64,000 nt of DNA. Source: Pezicula radicicola. Taxonomy: Eukaryota; Ascomycota; Leotiomycetes; Helotiales; Dermateaceae. The DNA lies in NCBI GenBank assembly GCA_003008705.1, contig PDUO01000007.1:1091885-1155884 (forward strand). Direction: 5' to 3'. The notes under the pieces are model-generated. The model saw only the letters and a list, made by a program, of their open reading frames with translations, had not been told where the DNA came from and did not search any database. Within the stretch, counting starts at the first letter, position 1, and the number at the start of each line of letters is the position of its first letter. Positions 47,798 through 58,966 of this stretch are shown here, piece by piece. The position numbers and the translations under genes were made by a program.

Positions 47798-50700
47798 ATG
47801 GCTTCAAATGACTCGGAGGAGCACTCCAGGAAGAGGAAGAGAAAGCGTCATACCCCGGAAACTGGACCATATATTCTGCGAAGCCTCATAGACGACATAC
47901 CTTTATCTGCAGAAGGCGATCGGGATGATATAGAGATCAATTGCGTGGAGTTCCTGGGTTGGTAGAAAGCTTCCAGTGTCTTGGGATTCAGCTAGATGTG
48001 CAACTTGCTAACTAAACAACTCATAGATTCAAACCTATACATTGGAACCTCTGCTTCCGAAATTCTACATTTTGTACAAATACCACCAGACCCATCTGAC
48101 CCAGCTGGAAAGCCCTCATATATTCTAGCGTCAAGGCTTCCTCCAGCCTTTCACAACCCTTCCACATCTGCGAGGCCTGGCGTTCAGCAGATATTACTAC
48201 TCCCGAAAGTTAATAAAGCGTGCATACTGTGCAACTGGACTGTCACATTTTACTCTTTGCCTGAATTGAGTCCTGTTTTTGGAACAACACAAGTGCGACC
48301 ATGTAACTGGATTGGAGGAATAGACTTGAACAGCGACATACATGCGCAGGATGGACCACCCATAGCTACTGTCCTGATATCTTTGAACAGGAAAATCCGA
48401 GTTGTTAAGATTGGAGAAGAACCTCGATCGCTCAGAGTAAAGCTATCTTGTGCAATCGCTACGTTTGTCCAGGCGCTAATTCTTTGATAGACAATTGATT
48501 TCGCTGGAAGCACAGTATCCATTCGCCGGGATTCATTCGCTTGTGTAGCTGATGCTCGTGCATATGCTCTTCTAGATGTTGATCGCCAGCTTAAGATTCC
48601 CTTGTTTCCCATATCGTCGTTAGATGATTCACAGTCCGGATCCATTGGTGGCAGAGCAGAGGATATTTCTGGTAATTCCGGTGGTGGAATCTCACGGAGT
48701 ACATCTCATGCTGGCACTTCCTCAGGAGTTAACGATGACGGAGGCCATAGCAGGAGCACGAGTTTAGGTAATTTTATGACAGGCGCGTCTCGATCTGGGC
48801 GAGATACGCCTCCTTTCCGAGAAGCATCTCCAGCCCCAGTTGAGAGCCAACTACGGCCTGGCCAACGAGATTCAAGTCCTGCCGCTCAAACGACAAAACC
48901 TCTACCTGCGACCCCTTCTGAAGTTGCCACAGCAGAGGCTGCTCCATCCACGCCAGTGTATTTGAAGCCACATATAGCATCTCCTACGCCACAAGAATTT
49001 CTTTTAGTTACCGGTACTGGACCACGAGATCCAGGGGTTGGCATGTTCGTGAATCTCGAAGGCGATGTGACACGATCCACATTAGAATTTGATAAGTATC
49101 CCGATGAGCTTGTCGTTGATGGCCGAGGAGTTGGTGTTGATCCGACACCTGTAACTATCGATGAAGAGGAAGAAGGGTTTGTACTTGCAGCCATGGCTCG
49201 TGATTTTGGGGATGAACTCCGGTATGGTCTTGAGATTCAGCGTTGGGACCTTGACCCTGGAGAAAGCGAATCGACTAAGTTTTGGTTGGAAGAGCCAATC
49301 TTAACTGACTCGGAAGATCGTAATGGAACCTCAAAACTTGGATTACGGTCGGTGATAGATTCTGGGGAGGTCTACTTTGACGAGATAGTGGAAAAGCTCC
49401 GGATGAAGAAATTTCAGCCATTTGCATCAAGATCAATGGATGCGTCTATCCTCTCTTTACGAAGTTTAGACTCCCGAACTGCTACCTCATTACAAAGGGT
49501 GTCCGGCGAAAGAGAGCTTTTCGAAGCCAGGCAAGAAGAAGATTCTCCGCCCGAAGGGTGGGAAGATCACCGAAATGAAGAAGAAGAGCAGTTCGCGAAG
49601 AGATTTGGGCAGTCAAAAACTCATGTAGTCGTCTGGTCCAAGAGAAAGATTTGGTGGGCTGTACGCAACCCATTGGCCTTACGTTGTGATGCAAGCCTTG
49701 TTGCTCTGCTGAGCAACGAAGCTCGAGCCGATCAGACTTATCCTCCACTTGATAGGGGAAAGGCTATAGAAGTGATTAACTCACTTCGTAGCCGTGAGGC
49801 AAAGACCGAAACTGAGTTTATCAGTTTGGGTTATATCAGGCAACGAGCAGGCTTACTGCTTTTTATGAGTCTCCTAGACGCGCTGGCCGAACAGCCTACA
49901 GAAAACGAGTTTCGCGCAGCCGAAGAAGCATTGCTTGAAGGATTCCTTGACCCACGTGTGATTCTAGCAATGATACCTTCCCTTCGAAACGAGATTATCG
50001 AGGGAAAGTACGGCATCTGGGTCCACGGCGGGGTCAAGGAGGCTGCTGATAATTTTGTAACCAATGAGTTTTCCGACAACGATAATGCAAAAGATGGTAC
50101 TATGTCTACACATATTCTTCACTTCTTAAAGCGATTCCTAACAGCATGGCGGCGTAAGAAGGGATTTGGAAGCATTGCTGACGAGAATGAGGTGTTCAGA
50201 AGCGTAGATGCAACACTTTTGATTGTTTTGTTACTTTTGGATAAGAGCTCACCGCGAGGACCAGCAAAGAAGAAATCTCTCAGAGAAGAGCTCAATTCTT
50301 TTGTCGATGGCGGCGTGGACTGTTTTGACAGAGCAGTCTCTTTGTTGGAATCCCATCATCGTCTTTATGTTCTGAGTCGACTCTATCAGAGCCGAAAAAT
50401 GGCTCGAGAAGTGCTTGCCACATGGCGGCGTATTGTGGACGGCGAGCGCGATGATGGCGGTGAGTTCAATGATGGTGAATCTAGGGTACATGAGTATCTC
50501 ACGATCATCAGCAATCCGGCTCTAGTACAAGAGTATGGTGTCTGGTTAGCAACCAGGAATCCTAAGCTTGGTGTCCAGGTCTTCGCAGAAGACCGAAGTC
50601 GGGTTAGGTTTGAACCAACCCAGGTCGTTGGCATACTTCGAGAGGGCGCACCGGGCGCAGTCAAAGACTACCTTGAGTACCTCGTATTTGGAAAGAACCA

Positions 50701-51493
50701 TAGCGAGTACGTCAATGAGCTTATAGCATACTATCTTGACATTGTAACGCACAAGCTCGAGGAGTCGGTAGAAGCAAGAGCAACACTGACACAAACTTAC
50801 GAGTCGTATCGAGCATTGCGTCCTCCCAAACCGACGTACCGACAATTCATCACGGATAATACGATCAATGAGGAATGGTGGCATAGCCGCCTCCGTCTAC
50901 TTCAATTATTGGGTGGAAGTCAAGGTTCAGCTTCACACTACGACGTAGCGGCCATCCTAGCACGAATCGCACCATACACTCAAGAACTCGTTCCGGAAGT
51001 TATCATACTTGACGGAAGACAATCTCACCACGAAGAAGCACTTAGGCTTTTAACTCATGGTTTAGGAGATTACGATACGGCAATCAACTACTGTCTTCTT
51101 GGTGGCTCAAGTATATACCATCCAATATCTGGCACCATGGCACGAGAAAGTTTGCCAACACGGGATGAACAAGCTAGATTATTTCGCTTTCTACTCGCAG
51201 AATTTCTGCAGATTGAAGATATCAGTAACTGTGTCGAGCAAACTGGTAGTCTCCTCGAACGCTTCGGTGGCTGGTTCGATGTTGATGATGTCCTAAAATT
51301 GATTCCGGATTCTTGGTCGGTTGAACTTGTTTCTGGATTCCTTGTTAGTGCTTTGAGACGTATTGTTAGGGAGCGTAGCGAGACGATGGTCGCAAAGGCA
51401 TTGAGTGGTGCAGAGAACTTGAAGATTACTGCAGAGTTGATTGGAAAGATAGAGGAAATTGGGCCGAAGGCTCAGGCTCAGGCTCAGAACTAG
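47798..51493 (+). CDS. Vps3-like CORVET subunit (TGFBRAP1/Vps39 family)
   Basis: Endosomal tethering protein with an N-terminal CNH domain. Exons 47798-47957, 48027-48436, 48491-51493; introns of 69 and 54 nt; 1,190 aa. A basic N-terminus (HSRKRKRKRH) precedes the CNH region: IEINCVEFLD-SNLYIGTSAS, TFYSLPELSPVFG, FAGSTVSIRRDSFACVADAR, YALLDVDRQLKIPLFPISSL. A Ser/Gly-rich loop of about 110 residues (near 48640-48960) interrupts it, then FLLVTGTGPRDPGVGMFVNL. The second half is helical with VPS39-type segments (RLYVLSRLYQSRKMAREVLA, EEALRLLTHGLGDYDTAINY, FDVDDVLKLIPDSWSVELVS). The closest alternative is Vps39/Vam6 of HOPS; I prefer Vps3 because the start does not have the typical Vam6 pattern. 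Confidence 0.82.
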
Positions 51494-52233
51494 AGTAAAT
51501 ATGCCTACTGGACAAGTAGGTAGGTAAATAATGAAATGCAAATACCCAAGAGTCAGGTATCCCCAGCGTACATCACGTGGTTGGGGGGTTACCAACCACG
51601 GAATGAAAACCACGATGATTGTCAGCAGCGCACAAAAGGGAAGAATAATTGATTATTTCAGCTGAAGATCTACGCCGTGAACTCACATTTCTAGAAGTCC
51701 AGGGAATACGAAAGCATTTCCACCACTACTCCGACCAATTCCGTCGACTACAGCACTACAAATGAAAGTTGGCTGATTTCGCATCGCTCCGGGTGATAAA
51801 TCGGCTGACTTTGGTGCTCGCCTAGCACATAGACGCGCAAAAATATCATACGACACCGCACTAAGTCTCACGAACAACACCACCATCACTCCATAACCCT
51901 CCAACCAGGTAAACCAACAAACCACAGCCTAGGAAATTCAGAAAAATTCCCTCCGCATTTTCCCAGAATACTCCACACTACCAAATCCATCATCCCAAAA
52001 TCAGAAAGCGAGAAAAAGTTTAGCAAGCCTCCCGAGTCCCGGGCTCTTGTGACCTGTCCCAAAATGGCCAAAATCAACAACCTAGGTAGTGAACAAATTT
52101 AACTTGACAACGTCACAAAGACCCTGGAGTCCTATATAGAGAAAACCCAATAATATAAAACCCCTCCTCCCAATCCGTCCCCCTCACAATGCTTTCCTTT
52201 CCTCCTCATCACACACAATAGTTGTGAACGGAC
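51494..52233. other. Intergenic, no gene seen
   Basis: 0.74 kb between the Vps3-like stop codon and the small plus-strand gene. Two minus-strand frames at 51683-51925 and 51886-52080 have no family features. The final 100 bp are C/A-rich, consistent with a promoter. Confidence 0.5.
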
Positions 52234-52826
52234 ATGCCAACGATAACAAACCTACAAAAACTCCATCCTTTAAATAAAATAAGTCAACATCATTCATCAG
52301 GAGATAACCTACCTCCTCAATTCCTCTCACAAATCGACTATCAAAACATCGAAGCTATTACGAAAATGAGTGCTCGTGTTAAGAGAAATGCCGTGCTACT
52401 TGGTGTGACGGCTGTAGTTGGTGTTTGGGCCGCGCCGAATAGTATTGGGAAGACAGCTAGGAGAGAGGGATCATTTCTTGAGAATTCTGAAGCCTTTAAG
52501 GATATGAAGGATCAAGAAAGAAGAGAGATAGTTGAGCAAGATAGAATGTTAGTATTTCCCTTCCCTTTCGCACACCACCCTTTAACTCATCCTTTTTTAA
52601 AATCAAACAAACAAAAGACTTCACTTTCTAAAAACCTAGCAAGTTCAAGACTTTTAAAGTTTTTTCTAAGAATATTTACTAATTTTCTCTCTCTTTCTTT
52701 CGATACAACAGTGATACCATCCTCGACCGAACAAAGTTAATGGAAGAAGCTAAACGGAGGAAACCTTGGAATATGACCGCTTCAGAGAGAGCTGAGCTCA
52801 GCAGGATAAAGCATAATCAGGAATGA
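52234..52826 (+). CDS. Small probable mitochondrial/membrane protein, unknown family
   Basis: Exon 1 runs 52234 (or 52366) to 52547, exon 2 52712-52826, with a 164-nt intron whose acceptor follows a long CT tract. From the second ATG (52366) the product is MSARVKRNAVLLGVTAVVGV..., about 98 aa; from the first it is about 142 aa. I favour 52366 because a short basic start followed by a hydrophobic helix (NAVLLGVTAVVGVWAAP) looks like a mitochondrial inner-membrane anchor. The rest is charged and helical: AFKDMKDQERREIVEQDR-IDTILDRTKLMEEAKRRKPWN. I do not recognise the family. Confidence 0.65.
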
Positions 52827-53869
52827 CTAGATGATTTTCGAGTCTGCTTGATTCTTGGTGCGGTGGAGAGCTATTAAGGAAATCAGGACTGTGTCTGAAT
52901 TCACGATTCAGCGATGATGGAGATTTCTTGTTTGGTCCAGGTGGTTCTTTTCGAAAAGATCTGGACATAGGGATGGCGTTATTCTTTCTTGCTTGTTTGT
53001 ATCTTCAGTAAATAGCTGGGGATTTTGTTATTCTGGGAGGGTTTTCTCCTTTGACCTTTGGCTTTGGCTTGCCTATAGGTATATAAAATTCAAATTGAAT
53101 CTACAAATGGTTGAATTTTCTAGGTATCACTAAAGTGGCCCTTATATAGGAATAAGATTAGTGATGAATACTATAAGATAATTAAAGCCAAAATGCGATC
53201 TACATCTATAGAAGCTGAAAACCTAAAATACTATCTAGTAAAATGCAGTCACTGTCATGTTAGTATACCTAAGAGTCTAAGTGGGTGGCTTGTACTACCT
53301 TAAGTATGTTCTTATATTCATATGCGATTATTTTAGTCATGTAGCATAATTCAAGGTAAGCTATACAATCTTGAGTTTAGCTAACCCAATGACTTAGATT
53401 TACTGCCTAACTTTGGTTTAAGCCATCTATGTGATTTAGGTACTTCGTTTAATGTTTAGGGCTTTGAATTCTGTAATTTTTTGATGTGACCATTATTCCA
53501 CAATGACTATTCTCTATGGTATCACCCGAGACTCAGAAACTGCACGCCTATTTATAACAAGTATGCGTATGTGATAATAATCCAACGCAGCGAGAATTTT
53601 GCTTCAGCCTGTCTCGTTCCAATTGTTCCTAATTTGCACAAAATTCCACCCAAGACCCAAAAAAAAACATATAGAAGTGTAATCTCCGAGTCGTTATAAA
53701 TCTTCTAAAGGGAAATGCGCCATAAGGCAAGGAGAACGGGAGTTGATGATACATCAAAGCTACAGTATGCAGCGGATGAAGTTATTGAGTGATGAACATG
53801 CTGAGCAAGGACCTGGCGACACATAGGGTTCATAGTATCGTGAATAGACAGCGTGCTTAGCCTTAGGTC
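52827..53869. other. Intergenic, AT-rich
   Basis: About 1 kb; 53090-53460 is AT-rich with many TA steps, similar in composition to the other relic-like islands. No gene or clear repeat seen. Confidence 0.5.
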
Positions 53870-54378
53870 TCATGCTGTGTTGTATAGAGGTGGATTCCGA
53901 GGACTGGAACCATGAAGAGGCTGCTGTGTAAAACCGTCAGATGCTGATCTCTGTACTGGATCTTGCGTGGCATCAGAGCTTCTAGGCTGGGTGTTGGCGA
54001 TTTGACCAGCTGCTTCTCCTCCACTTCTAGAGGACGAGCCTGCAGCAGACTCAGATGGAGAGGATGTCTTTCCAGTAACTTCCCTCCTCGTCACGGATTC
54101 GATGATATGAGCCACAGCCAAGAATGTTAAAAAGGTGGCTGCAATGCTGGGCAGGATGTAAACATCCCAGTGTTCAACTGAGGAAGGTTTGTATGGCCAG
54201 ACGAGGAATAAGATGACGGAGCCAAGTATTGACCCAGCGACTAGATATCTATGTCGAAGTCAGCCAATTATATTAGATACCAACAGAGACAAACATACAT
54301 TACATATACATCGTGCACGAACTTGAAGCACTACCTCTTCACAATGTCGTCGCTTGTCTCAATAGGGAGTAGTATCAT
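53870..54378 (-). CDS. Small two-TM hypothetical protein
   Basis: Exon 1 is 54378-54335 (ATG ATA CTA ..., phase 2) and exon 2 54248-53870, with an 86-nt intron (donor AG|GTAGTG, branch GGCTGAC, acceptor ACATAG). Total 140 aa. Exon 2 has no ATG in frame before its hydrophobic part, so an upstream exon is required; this one keeps frame and gives MILLPIETSDDIVKR-YLVAG. Two TM helices follow (YLVAGSILGSVILFLVWPY and VYILPSIAATFLTFLAVAHI), then a disordered S/G/Q-rich tail of about 75 residues. I do not recognise the family. Exon 1 overlaps, antisense, the start of the plus-strand orphan gene. Confidence 0.55.
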
Positions 54379-54955
54379 TGCCTACGTGAAACCACTCCTC
54401 GATATTGTCGCTACATTGGAGGTCATTCACGTCCAAGTAAAAACCTACACAGCTTTGAGGGACGAGATTGCTCGGATGAACATTCTCCTCCATACTATGC
54501 AGGACACCAAAGATATCCAGACGAGTGTTCTCGAATATGACAGCAGTCCAAGAAGCGATGGGAAAGGAATATTGAATGAAATCGACGTCAAATCAAAAGG
54601 ACGTAGAATCAACAAGGACATAACAGAAATGCTGGAGATACTTGAAGGTAACTTAAGTAGAGAAGAAGGGATCATACGAAGCATTATACTGGTGGGATAC
54701 GGCCACGCAGCGATACGCATACAGCAAGCTTTGAATCCCATCGACGAATACAGTTCTCGAGGTCTGGAGTATCACTCAATACAGGGACACATTTATGGCG
54801 CTATTTTGTTGGACCAGCAGGACCCAGCATTAAACATCCTCCGAAGAAAGCAGCAGGTTCGCCAAGCTTCAGGTGTCCTGGATAGTTCGGAGATCGAAAC
54901 AGGTAATGATAGTAGCGGCAAAGTTGAGAAAGGAAGAGGGAATATATTTGTGTAG
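54344..54955 (+). CDS. Orphan hypothetical protein
   Basis: Uninterrupted frame of 203 codons from the ATG at 54344 (MSSLVSIGSSIIAYVKPLLD); the frame also has an ATG at 54251. The sequence is amphipathic and helical: LEVIHVQVKTYTALRDEIAR, RRINKDITEMLEILEGNLSR and YGHAAIRIQQALNPIDEY, with a charged C-terminus. It could be a lineage-specific gene or an N-terminal fragment. The main doubt is the antisense overlap with exon 1 of the two-TM gene (54344-54378). Confidence 0.45.
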   Translation: MSSLVSIGSSIIAYVKPLLDIVATLEVIHVQVKTYTALRDEIARMNILLHTMQDTKDIQTSVLEYDSSPRSDGKGILNEIDVKSKGRRINKDITEMLEILEGNLSREEGIIRSIILVGYGHAAIRIQQALNPIDEYSSRGLEYHSIQGHIYGAILLDQQDPALNILRRKQQVRQASGVLDSSEIETGNDSSGKVEKGRGNIFV

Positions 54956-55292
54956 GAGGCTTTGATCATTTTGACAAGGAACCTCATTTGGGAGGGAGTG
55001 GGGTCTAGTTTCTGATATAAGAGCAGCACGTATTGGTTTTGGGAACAGGTGTTTGGTCACATATGCCGTCAATTGCTTTCTTTTCTGGTCTTTTTCTCCG
55101 AAGGCGTTTGAGGTTACGAAGAAGTGGTATCAGTATGCATGTGTGCAGTAGTTCATTTATGTGACAGAATCATAGGGACAAGGCCCACCTTATGTATCCA
55201 TTTACAACTTCTTGCCGTCCTACCTAACCCAATTATTCCACCCAGGTATCCCCAAACGCCTGTCCCTAAACTCCCATATTATATTCTCAAAC
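54956..55292. other. Intergenic between convergent genes
   Basis: 337 bp between the stop codons of the orphan gene and the Mis12-like gene. No feature seen. Confidence 0.5.
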
Positions 55293-56428
55293 TCAAGCAC
55301 TCTGGTCCATAGCATCTACGCCCTCAGCACCAACCATACCCACAACCCTCTCAAGATCTTCTACTTCACCCTTCTGTAGTTTCCTCCCTTCACCCTGCCA
55401 CTCTCCATCCCTCACCTCTCCCATCTCCCCCAATTCGAGACCCCTCGAATGTTCCAGATGCTTCTTCGTCTCCGTCTCCACAAACTCCAATCGCTCCCTC
55501 CTCCAACTCTTCTCTGCCTCGCCCACATATCCATCTTTCCCATTCCCATCCTTCAGCTCTTTAATTCTAGGTCCCAGATTCTCCAACAAGCTCTTGAGTG
55601 CAGGCAATTGCGAGATTGTGAATGAGGTAGTTGTGCTGATTGGGTGTGTATTGTCGCCCGTGAGCTCGCCTTTGTTTTGTAAGAACGCGAAGGCGGGGTG
55701 ATCTGATGCAAGATCTGTTTGCGTGTCTGAAGGTTCAATTTTGGGTGCTTTTTGTGTTATTGGCGGGGAGAGGAGAGATTTGAGAGAGGCTATTGTGGCT
55801 GCGTTTTGTGCGGATTCTGAGAGTAGGAGAGTGTGGAGTTTTTGGGTTTCGCGGAGTTTGAGTCGTTGTAATGTTATGGATTCGGTAGTTGGCCCATCTG
55901 GATTCGGAGTAAAGTTCAAGCCCTGAGTTTAGTTCGTTTGTTAGCTGGACCCATGACTGAAAGTGAAGGGTGTATACCCACCTCATAGTGGTTCATCCTG
56001 ATCCAACCCCTGACCTCGGATGGTATGTTAAGATAACTTCTCAACATAACAATCTCCATTTTATCAAAGTTGTGGTCTATTTTTGTTGAAAATAGAGTCT
56101 CCAATTGATGTACGCCACTCTCAATCTCGACCTTCAACTTTTCTTCTATCGCAACAGCGTCTTTCTCGCCATCTTCAGTATCGCGCGGTGGGAGCTTGAT
56201 GCCAAGTTGTCCAGGATTAGCAGAAAGAAGACTCTGTTCTATGGCGTCGGTAGCCTTGAATGCGAGCGTGTTGATGCTGTTTATTATGTCGTCAACAAGG
56301 GACTGTTAAGACGCGGTCAGTTTGCGCCTCGGGACTTAGGGGACCAGGAAGGGGAGACTAACGGCTGGCCGGTAGCCAAAATGCTCTGTCAGAAGCGCTG
56401 TATCTGCTTCATCTATGGGTTTACTCAT
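55293..56428 (-). CDS. mis12: Kinetochore protein Mis12/Mtw1
   Basis: Subunit of the MIND/Mis12 complex linking centromeric chromatin to Ndc80. Exons (minus): 56428-56363, 56302-55982, 55922-55293; introns of 60 and 59 nt; 338 aa. The family signature is rebuilt across the first intron: DEADTALLTEHFGYRPA-SLVDDIINSINTLAFKATDAIE, then EKLKVEIESGVHQLETLFST, HNFDKMEIVMLRSYLNIPSE and the GWIRMNHYE-GLNF junction. The C-terminal part is coiled-coil-like (LQRLKLRETQKLHTLLLSES). The start MSKPIDEADTALL fits the family; the open frame upstream is leader. Confidence 0.92.
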
Positions 56429-57050
56429 GTTGGCGGTATTATGTGATGAGGCTTCGTTGCGACAATTTCTTGAGATGGTGTTGACATTTGGTGGACGCGA
56501 CGACAGGGGTTTGTTTTCTAGCGGCGTTACAACACTTCGCGTCTTGAACAGCCGCCCCTCCCCATCTTTCATTTCACATCAACAAGACAAACACAGTTCA
56601 TCATTCCAATCAATGGAGATAGCGCATTGTGTTACAGGCAACTCTAGTTTGTCTAACAAGACTTTCACGCCCACGGCCTTTCACCTCCGAATAAATTAAT
56701 GCAGGACCTCGTAGAAGCCTGACATGCTTCTTTCTGACTGCTAATCTACTTCACGGCCACGTACGTTGACTTTAGCCGATGCTTCCATTCTAGGCCAAGC
56801 TCAATAGTGGTCTCATTTATATCAAGATGTTCTTCTGTTGTACATCTAGGCGGAACGGTTCACACATCTCCCTCATAGTGTTTTAGGTTGAGAAAACCTA
56901 TGGACTTCTCGACATCAAGACCAAAGAGTCGAGTAAGATCCCTACCATTCAAACATACTACAGCCAGTGCGTAGCATAGTAAGAGACCTGTGAGAGATGG
57001 GTTTGGGAAATGCAATGAGTATAAGGGCCTATTGCATTCCTCCTAGCGCA
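56429..57050. other. Intergenic, Mis12 upstream region
   Basis: 0.62 kb between the Mis12 start codon and the 3' end of the HET pseudogene. No gene seen. Confidence 0.5.
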
Positions 57051-58966
57051 CTACACAAAATGAAAAGTCTGTAGTTCCAAGCGGCCAGACTCTAGCTCAT
57101 CAATGGCTTTTCCATACATGTAGTCGTGAATATAGACTGGACCCTGAATGGTACAGTTGAGAAAAGGGTTGCTCGCTGGTGAATTTTTAGATCTTCGAAC
57201 GACAAGAGGAGTATTGCATCCGAGGATGACGCAGATAGTATCATCTTCTTTTGCGCCCTCTTTTGTCATACAGACTCTTCCTACTTTTGTTAGGTGCATA
57301 CTATGTCTGACGGCTCTCAAACGATCAAGAGCCTTCATGAAAGGCTGTATAAAAGCCCAGGCTCGAGCACTGCAAGCATCCCCGGTCCCAGATGTGAGAG
57401 GAAGAAAGTCGGCTAGAACATCGGCAGGTCCATTGATGATGACCGCAAACATTGATGCCCAATCAGAGGGTGGCTCATCGCCATTGCGGGTGCGATTGTA
57501 GATGAGTGTACGCCAAAAAGTCTCTGTCAATCGGTCTCTGTTTCCGTCCTCTCCAGAGTTTTCCTGGCACATGAAAGATCTGTAGCTTGACCTTATACTC
57601 AAAATCGTACTCATCTTTCCCCAAGGCACCCAATTTTCACGACCAGGTAACATTATCTCCTTACCGAAGTCGGTGAGAAAATCACTCCCCACGACAGACA
57701 ATATGGGCCTATATGAGGCTACCACATCCACAGAGCAGCCCTTCGCTTGCAAGGCCACACGAGGTCTTTTGAGTATTCTTTCATTCAATATTGGAGGCTA
57801 GTTTACGATTCCAGCTCTAGCACGTTCATGGCCAGAAGCAGGAAATGGGTTAGCTATCCCGAGGTAGATATACCGATCACCGTCCGCGGTAAGGATTGGG
57901 CTCTCTGTCGGCGGCCAATACAGAAAAGGAGTCCAGCTACGAAGTGCAGGCGATCCCAAATACCAAAAGGAGCCCATTAGTGCAACAGAGTAGGCGAGAA
58001 TATCGAGATTACCTTTGGACTCCGCTAAAAATTTGATTGCCTCAAGGCATACCCTTCGTTTAGACCAAGAATAATTGATTCGAAATCGTGGAGTTTGACA
58101 ATCCGTTGCAAGTCCGACAAGTGCATAGATCTTGTCTCTAGGATCCGTTGCAAGAGCTGTCCAGTGTGCCTGGTGTAGTCTTACCAAGGGATTCTGGTCG
58201 CCGTTGACAAGTGCTCGCCATTGATCCTTTCACCTTTGAAACCTCGAAATCCCAAAAGGTTCAATTTGTGAACCCAGTACCAGACGCCTGCAATGTCGGA
58301 CATTGCGGCGCGGTGATTGGGAAAGTCTCTTTGCACCATTTCATTTAAGGCTGATTGAGCCGCAACTGCCAGATCCCAGTCGACAGATCGAGAGCCACAT
58401 AGGATTTTTAACCTAGACGCAGACGCAATTTCTTGTATTATCCAGACTCGCTTCCAGTACTCTTCAGCGAACAGGGCTACCACAGTGCTCTACTGATTCT
58501 TATGTGTATTAATGTTGTCTGCCAGGGAATGTATGAACCAGTCTCTGGGAACCTCAGCCGTGCTGGCTGAAGTAAGAAAGTCCATACCACTGTCGCTTGT
58601 AGAGGTCCGCGGTCCTAGCCAAATCAGAACCTCACTTCAATGTGTGTAGATTTTCCTCATCAAAGACACTTGGTAGCCGCGTTCCAAAATATTCCTCTGA
58701 TTAATGCACAGAGCGTCAATCCACACTCTCCTTCACGCATTAGGAAGCCGCAGCTGCCTCAAAGCTGCCTCCAGCGATTTTGTGATGTGTAATGGAATCC
58801 CATTCACTGTAATGGAGCACAAGGCGTATGCAGGGCCCCAAGTGTAGGATAAAGCTTCGTATTCGTCTATACTGCCCCTAAGGCATACACGTAGAAGCTC
58901 ACACTCAAGAGGATCGTCACGTTCGCCAGGACAAATACTGACGAGACGACCTTCTGACTTGGGCAT
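57051..58966 (-). pseudogene. Broken HET-domain (heterokaryon incompatibility) gene
   Basis: The HET signature is readable but interrupted. Starting at 58966: LECELLRVCLRGSIDEYEAL, SYTWG, then LRLPNA, an in-frame TGA at 58733-58735, RRVWIDALCINQRNILERGY, a TGA at 58637-58639, SEVLIWLGP, and a TAG at 58490-58492. Next come FAEEYWKRVWIIQEIASASR and ILCGSRSVDW. A frameshift near 58215-58225 moves the frame to WRALVNGDQNPLVRLHQ and DPRDKIYALVGLATD. A TAG at 57798-57800 interrupts again before the last part (ILNERILKRPRVAL to FHFV at 57051). The stops lie inside conserved blocks without a frame change, so introns do not explain them. Each stop could derive from CGA or CAG by one C-to-T change, as RIP would produce. 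Intact HET proteins trigger allorecognition cell death. Confidence 0.85.
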
